Counted from the first letter of the stretch, positions 27,422-36,226 are shown. The stretch is DNA of 55,991 bases from Burkholderia sp. (GCA_030151225.1 JASLEG010000093.1:1-55991), one strand, 5' to 3'. The notes: a model not told the origin generated them from the letters alone. Program-made: numbers and translations.

Positions 27422-27463
27422 CGCGACATGGGCGGCGCCGACTCCGGCGCCACCCATGTCGCG
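27422..27463 (-). terminator. Very strong 19-bp hairpin after the lipoprotein gene
   Basis: CGCGACATGGGCGGCGCCG and its near-exact complement (one mismatch) flank the 4-nt loop ACTC. It lies 15 bp beyond the stop of the minus-strand lipoprotein gene. No T-tract follows on either strand, so it may act as an RNA stabiliser or a Rho-independent pause rather than a classic terminator. Confidence 0.55.
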
Positions 27464-27477
27464 CACCCATCCCGCAT

Positions 27478-29613
27478 TCACGAGCCGGCGCGCGCCAGCG
27501 TCGGCGCCGTGGCGGACGCGCCGGCCTGCCACCAGAACTTGCCGGCGCGCAGGTTCGGATCCCGGATCGCCAGATAGGTCGTGCTCCAGAGTTGCGCCGC
27601 GTTCGCCTCGGTCGCGTCGGCGCTGCGCGTGCCGAAGGCCTCGCTCCGATACTGGCCGTTCGCCCAGGACCAGGTCCACATCTCGGAGGTGCGCATGTCG
27701 CGTGCATTCGAGATCACCTGCCAGACCTGCTGGCGCACCTGCGCGAGCTGCGTGCGCAGGCCGTCCGACAGATCCTGGCGCGCCAGTTGCCGGTCCAGCC
27801 CCGCCACCCACATCGCCTGCTGCCACGACCACACGACCGTGCCGTGATAGGCCGAGCTCGTGAATTTCGGCCACAGCGCCGGATCGGCGTAGGCCGGATT
27901 CGCGATCAGCATGCCGACGTCGGTGATCAGCCCCGCCGGAAACGGCCGGGTGGTGTCGCCGACGATGCGCCGCAGTTCGTCCTCGGGCGGCGAGCCGAAC
28001 AGCAGCGCGAAGCCGCCGTCCGAATTCATCACCGGGATCGGCGCGCCCTGCGCGTCGAGCGACAGCGCGTAGAAATCGAGCGGCGCACCGGGCGCGGCGG
28101 GCACCGGCACGCCGGCGGAGTTCGCGTAGCTGGACGCGTCGGTGGCGGCCTGCGCGGCCGGCACGCTGACCTGGAACAGCGGCGGCGCCTGCTGCTCCCA
28201 CACCGCGGCTTCGTTCGCGGCGGCCTGCAGCGCGGTGCGCTGGTCCGCGCTCAGATACGGATCGAGCAGCCCGCGCGCGAGGAAGTGGCTCGCGGCGCGC
28301 AGCGCGGCGGGCACCAGCACGGCGTTGACGTCGAACGGCACCGTGCCGCCGGCCAGCCCGTCGGTGCTGTCGCGCCAGTTGCCGACGATCTCGCCGTCGC
28401 GCAGGTGGATCAGGTTCGCGGTGCCGGGCTGCTGCGCGAACGGTTGCGCCGTGGCCGCCACGTGCAGCAGGTTGGTGACGAAGCGGCTGCCGTTGGTCGC
28501 GCCGCCGCCGGCCGATTGCGCCAGGAAGGCCGCCGCGCGCGCCTGGCCGCGCGTGTCGTCGAGCAGCCACGACGCCATCACCGGCGCGAGCAGGTAGTCG
28601 CCGTCGATCATCTTGTAGTCGTAGGTGGGCGTGGCGTCGTTCGGCCTGCCGTTCTTCGCGTTGTCGATCAGCGCGAATTCGCCGATGCCTTCCTCGTGCG
28701 CGACCTTGCCGTCGGGCGACAGCCGGTTCAGCACCGAGCGCAGCCCCGCCTCGATCGCCGGCGCCTGCAGCACCGGCATCAGCATCTGCACCGAGATCAG
28801 CGTGTCGCGACCGAAATACGTGTCGTACTGCCAGGAGCCGGCCAGCAGCTTGTCGTCGAAGCTCAGGAATTCCACCACGTCCTGGCTGACCGGATCGGCG
28901 CCCACCGATGCGTCGAACAGCGTGTCGTGCGCGATCGGCGAGAGCGGCGTCTCGCCGGTCAGCGCCTCGACGTGCAGGCGCAGCCGGGTGGCGCCCGCCG
29001 GCGCCTGCAGCACCAGCTTGCCGTCAGCGCTGCGCGTGATGCTGCCGCCGTCGCGCAGCGTGATCGCGAGCGACTGGCCCGGCGCGCCGTCCACCCGGTC
29101 GCGCCGCCATTGCGCGGTGGCGCCCTGCACGGCCGGCGCCACCAGGATCTGCTGCGGCACCGAGGCACCGCCGTTGTAGTCGCGCAGGAAGCGCACGTTG
29201 CTGAGGAGGCCCTGACGCATCGTCAGCGTGGCAGCGTCGACCGAGACGTCGGAGGCGATGCCGTACAGCGCGCGGCCACGCGCGTCCTGCTGCGAGATCG
29301 CCGACGGCGAGGTATCGAGATTCCAGTTCACGGCCTGCGCCGTGTCGTCGAACCACAGCCCCGTGCCGCTGTTGCCGGCCGGAAACACCACGAGCAGGCG
29401 CGGCTGGGTGGACGAGCGCATCAGCAGATGCGCGGCCACCTTGTCCTGCCGGAAGAACGCATTGATCTGGCCGCCGGTGTCCATGCGGAACGCGAGCGCG
29501 GCGACGCCGGACCGGGTGCCCTCGGAACGCGTGCCGTCGTCGTTGCAGGCGGCCAGCAGGCCCGCGCACAGGCACGATGCAATCAGCGATTTCACGAAAC
29601 GACGTGCTGCCAT
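27478..29613 (-). CDS. Lipoprotein resembling (alpha/alpha)6 glycoside hydrolases / glycogen-debranching enzymes
   Basis: A 711-residue secreted lipoprotein with a lipobox (LLAAC, lipidated Cys23). After an N-terminal beta-rich domain (residues about 35-230), the C-terminal 450 residues look like a six-hairpin glycosidase: SWQYDTYFGRDTLISVQML, DGKVAHEEGIGEFALID, TYDYKMIDGDYLLAP, VMNSDGGFALLF and YHGTVVWSWQQAMWVAGLDRQ. The pattern R-D-T followed by HEE and late Trp-rich helices is typical of amylo-glucosidase-like and GH15/GH63-type enzymes. The substrate is probably an extracellular or periplasmic glucan, but this is inference. AGGAGGGGG precedes the ATG. It is a monocistronic unit on the minus strand. 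Confidence 0.75.
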   Translation of the reverse strand: MAARRFVKSLIASCLCAGLLAACNDDGTRSEGTRSGVAALAFRMDTGGQINAFFRQDKVAAHLLMRSSTQPRLLVVFPAGNSGTGLWFDDTAQAVNWNLDTSPSAISQQDARGRALYGIASDVSVDAATLTMRQGLLSNVRFLRDYNGGASVPQQILVAPAVQGATAQWRRDRVDGAPGQSLAITLRDGGSITRSADGKLVLQAPAGATRLRLHVEALTGETPLSPIAHDTLFDASVGADPVSQDVVEFLSFDDKLLAGSWQYDTYFGRDTLISVQMLMPVLQAPAIEAGLRSVLNRLSPDGKVAHEEGIGEFALIDNAKNGRPNDATPTYDYKMIDGDYLLAPVMASWLLDDTRGQARAAAFLAQSAGGGATNGSRFVTNLLHVAATAQPFAQQPGTANLIHLRDGEIVGNWRDSTDGLAGGTVPFDVNAVLVPAALRAASHFLARGLLDPYLSADQRTALQAAANEAAVWEQQAPPLFQVSVPAAQAATDASSYANSAGVPVPAAPGAPLDFYALSLDAQGAPIPVMNSDGGFALLFGSPPEDELRRIVGDTTRPFPAGLITDVGMLIANPAYADPALWPKFTSSAYHGTVVWSWQQAMWVAGLDRQLARQDLSDGLRTQLAQVRQQVWQVISNARDMRTSEMWTWSWANGQYRSEAFGTRSADATEANAAQLWSTTYLAIRDPNLRAGKFWWQAGASATAPTLARAGS

Positions 29614-29928
29614 GTCCCCCTCCTGATGGATGTCTCGTCACGCTCGAGCGAGCCGACGCGGATACCGTGGCCATGCGATGTGGCCCGGTTATCGCTTCGC
29701 GAGCGTAATGGAAACGCCGGGGAATCGTCGGGGGAATGTCGGCGGCATGCACCACGATGTGGCGCGATCGCAGTCGGGCGCGAACGGTGCGCCCGAGGCG
29801 CGGCGTCGGCGCGACGGGTCGCATGCCGAAAACGGGCCGCCTGCCCGCGATATGACGCACTGCACGACGCGCCGCGCATCGAGCAAGCCGCGTGCCTCGG
29901 GCCGCCGGATCGGGGCGGCCCGCCGCGT
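29614..29928 (-). other. Intergenic region upstream of the lipoprotein gene
   Basis: This 315-bp stretch separates the SDR stop from the lipoprotein start. A GC-rich 8-bp stem at about 29899-29921 (GGGCCGCC and complement) may terminate the SDR transcript. Beyond the lipoprotein promoter that must be here, nothing is recognised. Confidence 0.4.
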
Positions 29929-30855
29929 TCAGCCGGGCACGCCGGCCACTTCGGCCAGCAAGGCGCGGGTTTCGCGCAGCACGCGCGCCTGGAATGCCGC
30001 GTCGTGCGCGCGCGCCGAGCCGCGCATCGGTTCGCCGCGCTCGTCGAAATACACGCCGGTGGCCGGCGCGCGATCGGTCAGCAGCCGCGTGATCATGCGC
30101 GCGGCGCGCTCGGGCGTGCTGCGATAGCGCCGGAACGGCGGCAGGCGCGTGACGATCTGCCCGAAGATGAAGCCGACCACGGCGTTTCCGCCGCCGAGCC
30201 CCGTGCCCGGCGTGATGCCGGGCTCGATCGCGTTGATGGCGAGACGCGGCAGCTCGCGCGAGAGCCCCAGCGTGGCCGCGAGCGCGCATTGCTTGGAGGT
30301 GGCATAGGCGTCCACGCCGGGCAGCCGGCAGCCGCCCGGTTCCCATTCGCCGCGCGCGCTCGCCTCGGCCGACAGGTAGCGCCCGCCGCGCATGCCCATC
30401 ACCCTGGCCGGGCGGCGCTCGGGATCCTCGATCGCCGACACCACGAAGGCCACCTGCGTGCCGTCGGCCAGATGCGGCGCGAGCGCCTCCGTGAACGCGA
30501 ACGGGCCGAGGTGGTTGGTGGCGAAGGTCGGATCCCAGCCCTGCGCCGTCCTGGCCGCCGGCGGCATCATCACGCCGGCGTTGTTGAGCACGGCGCGGAT
30601 CGGCCAGCCGAGCGCGGCCACCTGCGCCGCCGCGTGCCGCGCGCTGATCACGTCCGACAGATCGCCGACGATCGACGCGGCGCGCCCGCCGCTCGCCTCG
30701 ATCCGCCCGCGCACCGCGTCGAGCTTCGCGCGCTTGCGGCCCACCAGGATCACCGGGCCCTGCGCCGCCAGTTCCAGCGCCACGCGCAGACCGATGCCGG
30801 ACGTCGGCCCCGTCACGACGAAGGCATCCGCACCCTTCACGTCATCTCTTGCCAT
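29929..30855 (-). CDS. Short-chain dehydrogenase/reductase
   Basis: A 308-residue NAD(P)-dependent oxidoreductase of the extended-loop SDR type, close in layout to protochlorophyllide-reductase/retinol-dehydrogenase-like members. Visible are the cofactor motif TGPTSGIG, the NNAG box (VLNNAGVMMPP), the catalytic Tyr-x3-Lys in DAYATSKQCAL and the following NAIEPGITPGTG. Start at MARDDVKG, preceded by GGAGAGGAGC. It lies 47 bp downstream of a TetR gene on the same strand, with an operator-like repeat in the gap, so TetR is its likely repressor. Substrate unknown. Confidence 0.9.
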   Translation of the reverse strand: MARDDVKGADAFVVTGPTSGIGLRVALELAAQGPVILVGRKRAKLDAVRGRIEASGGRAASIVGDLSDVISARHAAAQVAALGWPIRAVLNNAGVMMPPAARTAQGWDPTFATNHLGPFAFTEALAPHLADGTQVAFVVSAIEDPERRPARVMGMRGGRYLSAEASARGEWEPGGCRLPGVDAYATSKQCALAATLGLSRELPRLAINAIEPGITPGTGLGGGNAVVGFIFGQIVTRLPPFRRYRSTPERAARMITRLLTDRAPATGVYFDERGEPMRGSARAHDAAFQARVLRETRALLAEVAGVPG

Positions 30856-30870
30856 GCTCCTCTCCATGCC

Positions 30871-30886
30871 TGACCAGTCAGTCGTT
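30871..30886 (-). promoter_or_regulatory. TetR operator-like site before the SDR gene
   Basis: On the minus strand the sequence CGACTGACTGGTCA, preceded by AAAA, matches the site upstream of the tetR gene (AAACGACTGATCAGTCGGTC) over the CGACTGA core. It lies 16 bp before the SDR start codon, inside the 47-bp gap. Confidence 0.55.
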
Positions 30887-30902
30887 TTACAAGCAAAAAA
30901 AA

Positions 30903-31469
30903 TCAGCCGACCATGCGCCACACGGCCTCGAAGCCGGTGCGCGCGTGCATCGCCTCGTTCTCGGGATCCGACAGGATGAAGTCGACGGTCGCCTCGGCCA
31001 TCGCGCTCATCAGGTTCGCGACCAGCGCGATCGGCACGTCGCGCATCGCCCCGCCCCGGCGGCTGCGGTCGAGGATCGCGGCCACCTCGCGCATCGCATG
31101 GCGACCCACGCCGCGGCTGGCCTCGGTGATCTCGTCCGACACCGCGAGCTGCGCGAGCGCACGCCGCTTGTCCGGCGACGAGATCGCCAGCCGCAGCCAG
31201 CCATGCCACATGTGCGCGAGCTGCCCGCGCACCTCGGCCTCGGCCGGCATGCCGTCGAGCGCGGCCGTGGCGATTTCCGTCTTCAGCTCCCTGTACAGCT
31301 GGTTCAGCAGCTCGGCCTTCGTCTCGAAATAGCCGAACAGCGAGCCGTTCGACACGCCGGCTTCCTTCGCGATCAGCGCCGTGGGCGCGGCCAGCCCCTG
31401 CCGCGCGATGATGCGGATCGCCGCGTCCATGATCGCGGTGCGTCGTTCGGGACTCTTGGTTCGTACCAT
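30903..31469 (-). CDS. TetR-family transcriptional repressor
   Basis: A 188-residue repressor. The helix-turn-helix spans residues about 12-50 (RRTAIMDAAIRIIARQGLAA, then KEAGVSNGSLFGYFETKAELL). The C-terminal ligand domain contains AISSPDKRRALAQLAVSDEIT. The start is placed at MVRTKSPERR rather than an upstream in-frame ATG at 31502, which would leave no room for the promoter and operator. A perfect palindrome lies just upstream, with a related site before the SDR gene, so it likely represses itself and SDR. The SDR's substrate may be the inducer. Confidence 0.92.
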   Translation of the reverse strand: MVRTKSPERRTAIMDAAIRIIARQGLAAPTALIAKEAGVSNGSLFGYFETKAELLNQLYRELKTEIATAALDGMPAEAEVRGQLAHMWHGWLRLAISSPDKRRALAQLAVSDEITEASRGVGRHAMREVAAILDRSRRGGAMRDVPIALVANLMSAMAEATVDFILSDPENEAMHARTGFEAVWRMVG

Positions 31470-31861
31470 GGCTCGTGTGGGGGTGATTCGGTTCGGCAGC
31501 ATTCTATAAACGACTGATCAGTCGGTCAAGAAGCTCCGCCAGGCGTGAACCGAAACGACGCGTCGAACACGAAACGGCCAGCCCCGCTTCCACCCGTTTC
31601 GTGCCGAAAACCACTCTCGCGCGATGCGCGCAAACGTTTGGCATTGCAGAAAAAAAACCAGCCGGTGCGGTCGCGCACCGGTTCGACCAGTCGAAAATCC
31701 GCCGATCAGTCGTCCCGGCGGCCGGCGATCCGGCTGCCGTGCGTCGGCGGTGGACGGCAGCCGGTGTCCGATCGGCGAGTCGCGTCGTCGCGCGTTCGCA
31801 TCGTCGGACACCGGGCGCGGACGGCGCGCGGCCTTCGCCGGCGCGCCAGCCGCGACGGCGA
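31470..31861 (-). other. Intergenic region between H-NS and TetR genes
   Basis: This 392-bp region holds the tetR operator at its left end. A 97-codon minus-strand frame across 31518-31811 has no ribosome site or recognisable domain and is probably chance. Nothing else is recognised. Confidence 0.45.
31511..31527 (-). promoter_or_regulatory. TetR autoregulatory operator
   Basis: CGACTGATCAGTCG (31511-31524) is a perfect 14-bp palindrome; the right flank GTC and the TATAAA to the left fit a repressor site over a promoter. It begins 42 bp upstream of the tetR start codon. A variant sits before the SDR gene. Confidence 0.65.
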
Positions 31862-32152
31862 TCAGGCGATCAGGAAGCGCTCGCGGTCCTGGCCGGCGAT
31901 CCAGCCCGGCACGCGGCCGCGGCCCGTCCAGGTCGCGCCCGTGTCGGGATCGCGGTAACGGGGCTTCGGCTTCTGATCCTCCTTGCGGGGACGGCCCAGA
32001 CGCGGCGGGAACAGGTCACGCTCGGTCAGACCGTATTCGGCGATGGCGCGCCGGATATCCGAGATCACGTTCTTGAGCTCGGCTTCGCGGGCCTCGCCGG
32101 CCTGACGGGTCAGCTCGTTCAGTTGAGCGAGCAGCTCGTGGTATTTCGACAT
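31862..32152 (-). CDS. H-NS family nucleoid-associated protein
   Basis: A 96-residue H-NS-like protein. Residues 1-50 form the oligomerisation coiled coil (KYHELLAQLNELTRQAGEAREAE), and the C-terminal domain carries the DNA-binding loop TWTGRGRVPGW. It silences AT-rich, often horizontally acquired genes. The start is MSKYHELL at 32152; an upstream extension to 32242 is not family-like. The roughly 1 kb upstream holds no gene but does contain a palindrome and AT-rich DNA, possible autoregulatory targets. The length matches the short Burkholderia BprA/H-NS types. Confidence 0.92.
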   Translation of the reverse strand: MSKYHELLAQLNELTRQAGEAREAELKNVISDIRRAIAEYGLTERDLFPPRLGRPRKEDQKPKPRYRDPDTGATWTGRGRVPGWIAGQDRERFLIA

Positions 32153-33199
32153 GACAGCTTCCTTGTAGAACACCGCCGTTCTCGCGCGCCTTTTTGAAGT
32201 ATGTGAGGCGATCGACACGCGGCGACGGTTTTTGACGCTCAAACAGGTCTCAACCCACTGTCACCGACAGTGGCTCGCTTTTATTTCATGCTCGTCCCGG
32301 CCGATTTTCGGGTCGATGCCGACAATCGGATGGATGCCCGGTTCGATCGCGGCGGATGCGCCACCGCAGACGGATGCCATGGCGGCGGATGGCGCCGGAG
32401 CCTTCCGCGCCGGTAAGCGCGCGAGGCGACCGGCTCGACGAGCGGCGCGATTATCCGCCGCCGTCGGGCCCGCTGCTGCCGACTGACGAATCCATGTACC
32501 ACCGATCCGAACCGTGTGCGAAAACGGCATTCCCGAATCCGGCGCGTCGTTTTCGCATGGACGACGCCGAGGCACCCCGCGTCGTCCGGCCCGCACCGAA
32601 CCTGTTGCTGATCCTTACCGCCGATTTCGCGTACCGGCCGGTCCACTCCGGCACACCCCTCTTCCTGCATGCACGGCAACACGCCGCGCGACGCGACGCC
32701 CGCAATCGGCACCGTCGCGACGATCACGCTGGCCAGCCCTTCCATTCACGACATGTCCGCGCTCGTGGCTTGCATCGAGCGCAAATATCACGATGCTCAT
32801 TCCCCCGACGACAATATGTACGCCGAGCCACGAAAGCATTTCGAAAGCGAGCCTGGCAATCGTCTTCCTGGCCTATTGGATCGGTAAACGGAATCACGGG
32901 AATAAAACTTGAGGGTTAAAAACAGGAATCGAATGATTTTCCAAAAAATTCGATCGAAATTCCGGCATTCAGTGAATATCCGTGTGAAATGCGACATTTC
33001 GTACGATGATTGTGAAAATCCCGGCCACCATCGTCGTCAGGGGCCGCGACGCGCGCTTGCGCACCGGCTGCCCGGTCATGCCAAAACGCGACAGGGATCC
33101 GTCGTCCAGCGGTCTCGCGGTGAATTACTTTCGTCGGGGCCGGACGAAACGCGCCGCCGGACTGTTACAATCGCCGTCCAACCTGAATGATCGTGCCAA
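32153..33199 (+). other. About 1 kb without a recognisable gene
   Basis: Short overlapping frames occur on both strands, but none has family motifs, good codon periodicity and a ribosome site together. On the minus strand near 32615-32839 two frames give hydrophobic fragments (LGVHIVVGGMSIVIFALD and GLASVIVATVPIAGVAS), which may be debris of a membrane protein. About 32,900-33,010 is markedly AT-rich for this genome. A palindrome at 32255-32273 lies just upstream of the H-NS gene. The proQ promoter should sit at the right end. Confidence 0.5.
32255..32273 (+). promoter_or_regulatory. Perfect 8-bp inverted repeat upstream of the H-NS gene
   Basis: CCACTGTC-ACC-GACAGTGG, an exact dyad about 100 bp before the hns start codon. 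On the plus strand it is followed by CTCGCTTTTATTT, so it could also be an intrinsic terminator for an unannotated plus-strand RNA. Both readings are inference. Confidence 0.45.
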
Positions 33200-34006
33200 A
33201 TGGGTTTCGAACAACTCGCAGAATTGAAGAAGCAGCTCGCCCAACAGCGCGCTGACGCCAGGCCGCAAGGCAAGTCCCAGGGCCAGTCCCCCGCCCGTTC
33301 GTCGGCCAAGCCGGCGCATGCGAAGCCGCAAGGCCAGCCCGGGCAGAAGCCCGGCGGCAGGCCGGCTCACGCAGGCGGCAAGCCCGCGTCGGGCAAGCCG
33401 GGCCAGCAGCAGCAGCGCCGTCCGGCGCCCGCCGCCGACGCCAAGCCGGTTAATCCCACCGTGCTCGCGATCGGCAAGCTGCAGCGCCGCTTCCCGGCCG
33501 CCTTCCCGAAGAACCCCGCACCCAAGCTGCCGCTGAAGATCGGCATCTTCAAGGATCTGGTCGCGCATGCGGCCGAGCTCGGCCTCGAGGAAGCGCAACT
33601 GCGCGATGCGATCAAGGAATGGTGCCGTGGCAGCCGCTACTGGGCCTGCCTCGTCGATGGTGCGAAGCGCGTCGACCTGAGCGGCGCCGAGGCCGGCGTG
33701 GTGACCGAGCAACAGGCCGCGGGCGCGGTGCGCCTCGACCAGGCGCGTCGTTCGCGTGCGGCATCGAAGGCCAGGGCCGGCGATGCCAAGACCGAATCGG
33801 GCAAGACGGAAGGCGCCGCGGCAGAAGGCAATGCGCTCGAGGCGGCTCCGGCAGCCGAGGGTGTCTCGCCCGAGGCAACGGCGGCTGAAGCCGCGCCGGC
33901 CGTGGAAGCCGCCGCACCCGAGGCTGGCGCCCCCGCAGCCACGGCATCCGCCGAAGGCGACGAGCAGGCCGCGTCGCACGCCGAACAGGCCGCCGAGCCG
34001 AAGTAA
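33200..34006 (+). CDS. proQ: ProQ/FinO-domain RNA chaperone
   Basis: A 268-residue RNA-binding protein. The FinO/ProQ domain covers residues about 85-175 (NPTVLAIGKLQRRFPAAFP, KIGIFKDLVAHA, LRDAIKEWCRGSRYW). It binds structured small RNAs and mRNA 3' ends and tunes their stability. The flanks are unusual: a basic, Gln/Lys/Pro/Gly-rich N-terminal 80 residues and an Ala/Glu-rich acidic C-terminal 90 residues, both disordered. Burkholderiales ProQ-like proteins often have such tails. Its promoter lies in the AT-richer stretch upstream, and a hairpin terminator follows. Confidence 0.9.
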   Translation: MGFEQLAELKKQLAQQRADARPQGKSQGQSPARSSAKPAHAKPQGQPGQKPGGRPAHAGGKPASGKPGQQQQRRPAPAADAKPVNPTVLAIGKLQRRFPAAFPKNPAPKLPLKIGIFKDLVAHAAELGLEEAQLRDAIKEWCRGSRYWACLVDGAKRVDLSGAEAGVVTEQQAAGAVRLDQARRSRAASKARAGDAKTESGKTEGAAAEGNALEAAPAAEGVSPEATAAEAAPAVEAAAPEAGAPAATASAEGDEQAASHAEQAAEPK

Positions 34007-34028
34007 GCTCGCCCGGCCCACCACCCTC

Positions 34029-34065
34029 ACGCGCCGACGGCTCCCGCCGCCGGCGCGTTTGCTTT
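34029..34065 (+). terminator. Intrinsic terminator after proQ
   Basis: ACGCGCCG pairs with CGGCGCGT (stem 34029-34036 / 34051-34058), followed by TTTGCTTTT, 23 bp after the proQ stop. It also lies between proQ and the convergent poxB stop. Confidence 0.65.
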
Positions 34066-34097
34066 TGCGCGGCCCGAGCCGGGCCGCGGTCCGGCGG

Positions 34098-35834
34098 TCA
34101 GCGGAACATCGTGGTGGCCAACTCCACCACCTCGTTGCCCTTCGCGTTCAGCACCGCCTTCAGCATGTACAGGCTGAAGCCCTTCGCCTGCGCCCATTCG
34201 ATCTTCGGCGGCAGCGCGATCTCCTGACGCGCGATGCGCACGTCCACGAGCAGCGGACCACGGCGGCCCGAGGCCGGCGCGAGCGCCTGCTTCAGCGCCC
34301 CCTCGAGCTCGTCCGAGCGCTCCACGCGGATCGATTCGATGCCGGCGCCGCGCGCGATCGCCGCGTAGTCGGTATCGGCCAGGCGCGTGTCGTCGTCGAG
34401 ATAGCCGCCCGCCTTCATCTCCATCGACACGAAGCCGAGCGAGCTGTTGTTGAACACCACCAGCGTGATCGGCAGTTGCTGCTGGCGCGCCGTGAGCAGT
34501 TCGCCCATCAGCATCGACAGCCCGCCGTCGCCGCACAGCGCCACCACCTGCCGGCCCGGCTGAGAGGCCTGGGCGCCGAGCGCCTGCGGCAATGCGTTGG
34601 CCATCGAGCCGTGATTGAACGAGCCGAGCAGCCGGCGCCTGCCGTTCATCTTCAGATAGCGCGCGGCCCACAGCGTGGGTGTGCCCACGTCCGCCGTGAA
34701 GATCGCGTCGTCGGCCGCGATCTCGCTGACGAGGCGTGTCAGGTACTGCGGATGGATCGGCGCGTCGCCGGGCGACGGGCGCGCGAGGCTGTCGAGCCCC
34801 TCGCGCGCATCGGCGTAATGCTTGCGCGCCGCGTCGAGGAAGTGGCGCTGCGACTTGCGCGCGAGGCGCCCGTTCAGCGCCGCGAGCGTGGCCTTCACGT
34901 CGCCGACGAGGCCGAGATCCACCGCCACGCGCTTGCCGATCGCCGCGCCGTTGCGGTCGATCTGGATCACCTGCGCGTGCTCGGGATAGAAGTTTCGATA
35001 CGGGAAATCGGTGCCGAGCATGACCAGCGTGTCGCAGGACTTCAGCGCGTGGTAGCCGGAGCTGAAACCGATCAGCCCGGTCATGCCCACGTCGAACGGG
35101 TTGTCCCATTCCACGTGTTCCTTGCCGCGCAGCGCATGCACGATCGGCGCGCCGAGCGTGTCGGCCAGCGCCACCACCTCGTCGTGCGCGCCCGCGCAGC
35201 CGCTGCCGCACAGCAGCGTGACCTTTTCCGACGCATCGAGGCGGCGCGCGAGCTCGTCGAGCTGGGTCGCGGGCGGCACCGCCTCGCTCACGGCGTAGTC
35301 GATGTGCCCCGCCGTGGCCGCTTCGGGCGCGGCCTCGAGCGCCACGTCGCCGGGCAGCACGATCACCGCCACGCCGCGCTGCTCGATGGCGGTGCGGATC
35401 GCGCGATCGAGCACGCGCGGGAACTGCTTCGGGTTGGTGACGAGCTCGACGAAGTGGCTGCATTCGCGGAACAGCTCCTGCGGATGCGTTTCCTGGAAGT
35501 AGCCGAGGCCGATTTCCGAGGACGGAATGTGCGCCGCGATCGCGAGCACCGGCACGTGGTTGCGCTGGCAGTCGAACAGGCCGTTGATCAGGTGCAGGTT
35601 GCCGGGGCCGCAGCTACCCGCGCACACGGCCAGCTTGCCGGTGAGCGCCGCCTCGGCGCCGGCCGCGAAGGCCGCGCTTTCCTCGTGGCGGGTATGCGAC
35701 CACTCGATCTTGCCGAGCCGGCGCAGGCTGTCGGACAGGCCGTTCAGGCTGTCGCCGGTGACGCCCCAGATACGTTCGACACCGGCACTCGCCAGCGTAT
35801 TTGCGAGATAGTCTGCGATGGTCTTGCTTGCCAT
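34098..35834 (-). CDS. poxB: Ubiquinone-dependent pyruvate dehydrogenase (pyruvate oxidase PoxB)
   Basis: A 578-residue thiamine-diphosphate and FAD enzyme that converts pyruvate to acetate and CO2 and passes electrons to ubiquinone at the membrane. The N-terminal domain holds the TPP-activating Glu (RHEESAAFAAGAEA), the FAD-binding middle domain LRGKEHVEWDNPFDVGMTG, and the C-terminal TPP motif GDGGLSMLMGELLTA...NNSS. The last 25 residues (MLKAVLNAKGNEVVELA) form the lipid-binding tail. GGAGGG precedes the ATG at 35834, and upstream codons are not family-like. Length matches E. coli PoxB (572). It is active in stationary phase in relatives. Convergent with proQ. Confidence 0.94.
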   Translation of the reverse strand: MASKTIADYLANTLASAGVERIWGVTGDSLNGLSDSLRRLGKIEWSHTRHEESAAFAAGAEAALTGKLAVCAGSCGPGNLHLINGLFDCQRNHVPVLAIAAHIPSSEIGLGYFQETHPQELFRECSHFVELVTNPKQFPRVLDRAIRTAIEQRGVAVIVLPGDVALEAAPEAATAGHIDYAVSEAVPPATQLDELARRLDASEKVTLLCGSGCAGAHDEVVALADTLGAPIVHALRGKEHVEWDNPFDVGMTGLIGFSSGYHALKSCDTLVMLGTDFPYRNFYPEHAQVIQIDRNGAAIGKRVAVDLGLVGDVKATLAALNGRLARKSQRHFLDAARKHYADAREGLDSLARPSPGDAPIHPQYLTRLVSEIAADDAIFTADVGTPTLWAARYLKMNGRRRLLGSFNHGSMANALPQALGAQASQPGRQVVALCGDGGLSMLMGELLTARQQQLPITLVVFNNSSLGFVSMEMKAGGYLDDDTRLADTDYAAIARGAGIESIRVERSDELEGALKQALAPASGRRGPLLVDVRIARQEIALPPKIEWAQAKGFSLYMLKAVLNAKGNEVVELATTMFR

Positions 35835-36226
35835 GGGCCCTCCACTCGAGTGTGAGATCAGGATCGCGCGCGACGCCGGATAGGCGCCACGCGGCCGTGC
35901 GCTCGGGGCGCGACGAGCCGACGATTGTGCCCGGTTGCGGGAGAACCTGCAGTGAAGGGGAAGGATGCCGAAGCCCGGCAAGGGGGGCGGCGGGTCGGGC
36001 CTCGGCCGGCGCGCGGTGACATGCGATCCGGATTGGCACACGCCGCAAGCTCGCGCCAGGAATGAAAGACGGCTCGACTCGCGGAGAAACCGTGCGCCGC
36101 ACCGCAAAGGATGAATTCAGGAACTCGCGAAGACCGGACCCACCCATGACAGGCCGCCATTCGCTCGGCTGAACCCGATGCGCCATGAATCGGCACGACG
36201 CGCCCTGAGCGCCGAAAACCCGCCCA
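35835..36226 (-). other. Intergenic region upstream of poxB
   Basis: This 392-bp stretch lies between two minus-strand genes. Short overlapping frames occur on both strands but none has supporting features. The poxB promoter must lie here, but no clear -35/-10 pair is visible. Confidence 0.4.

Noticed and set aside
31518..31811. 97-codon minus-strand frame between tetR and hns
   Set aside because: No ribosome site, no domain, Arg-rich composition; likely chance.
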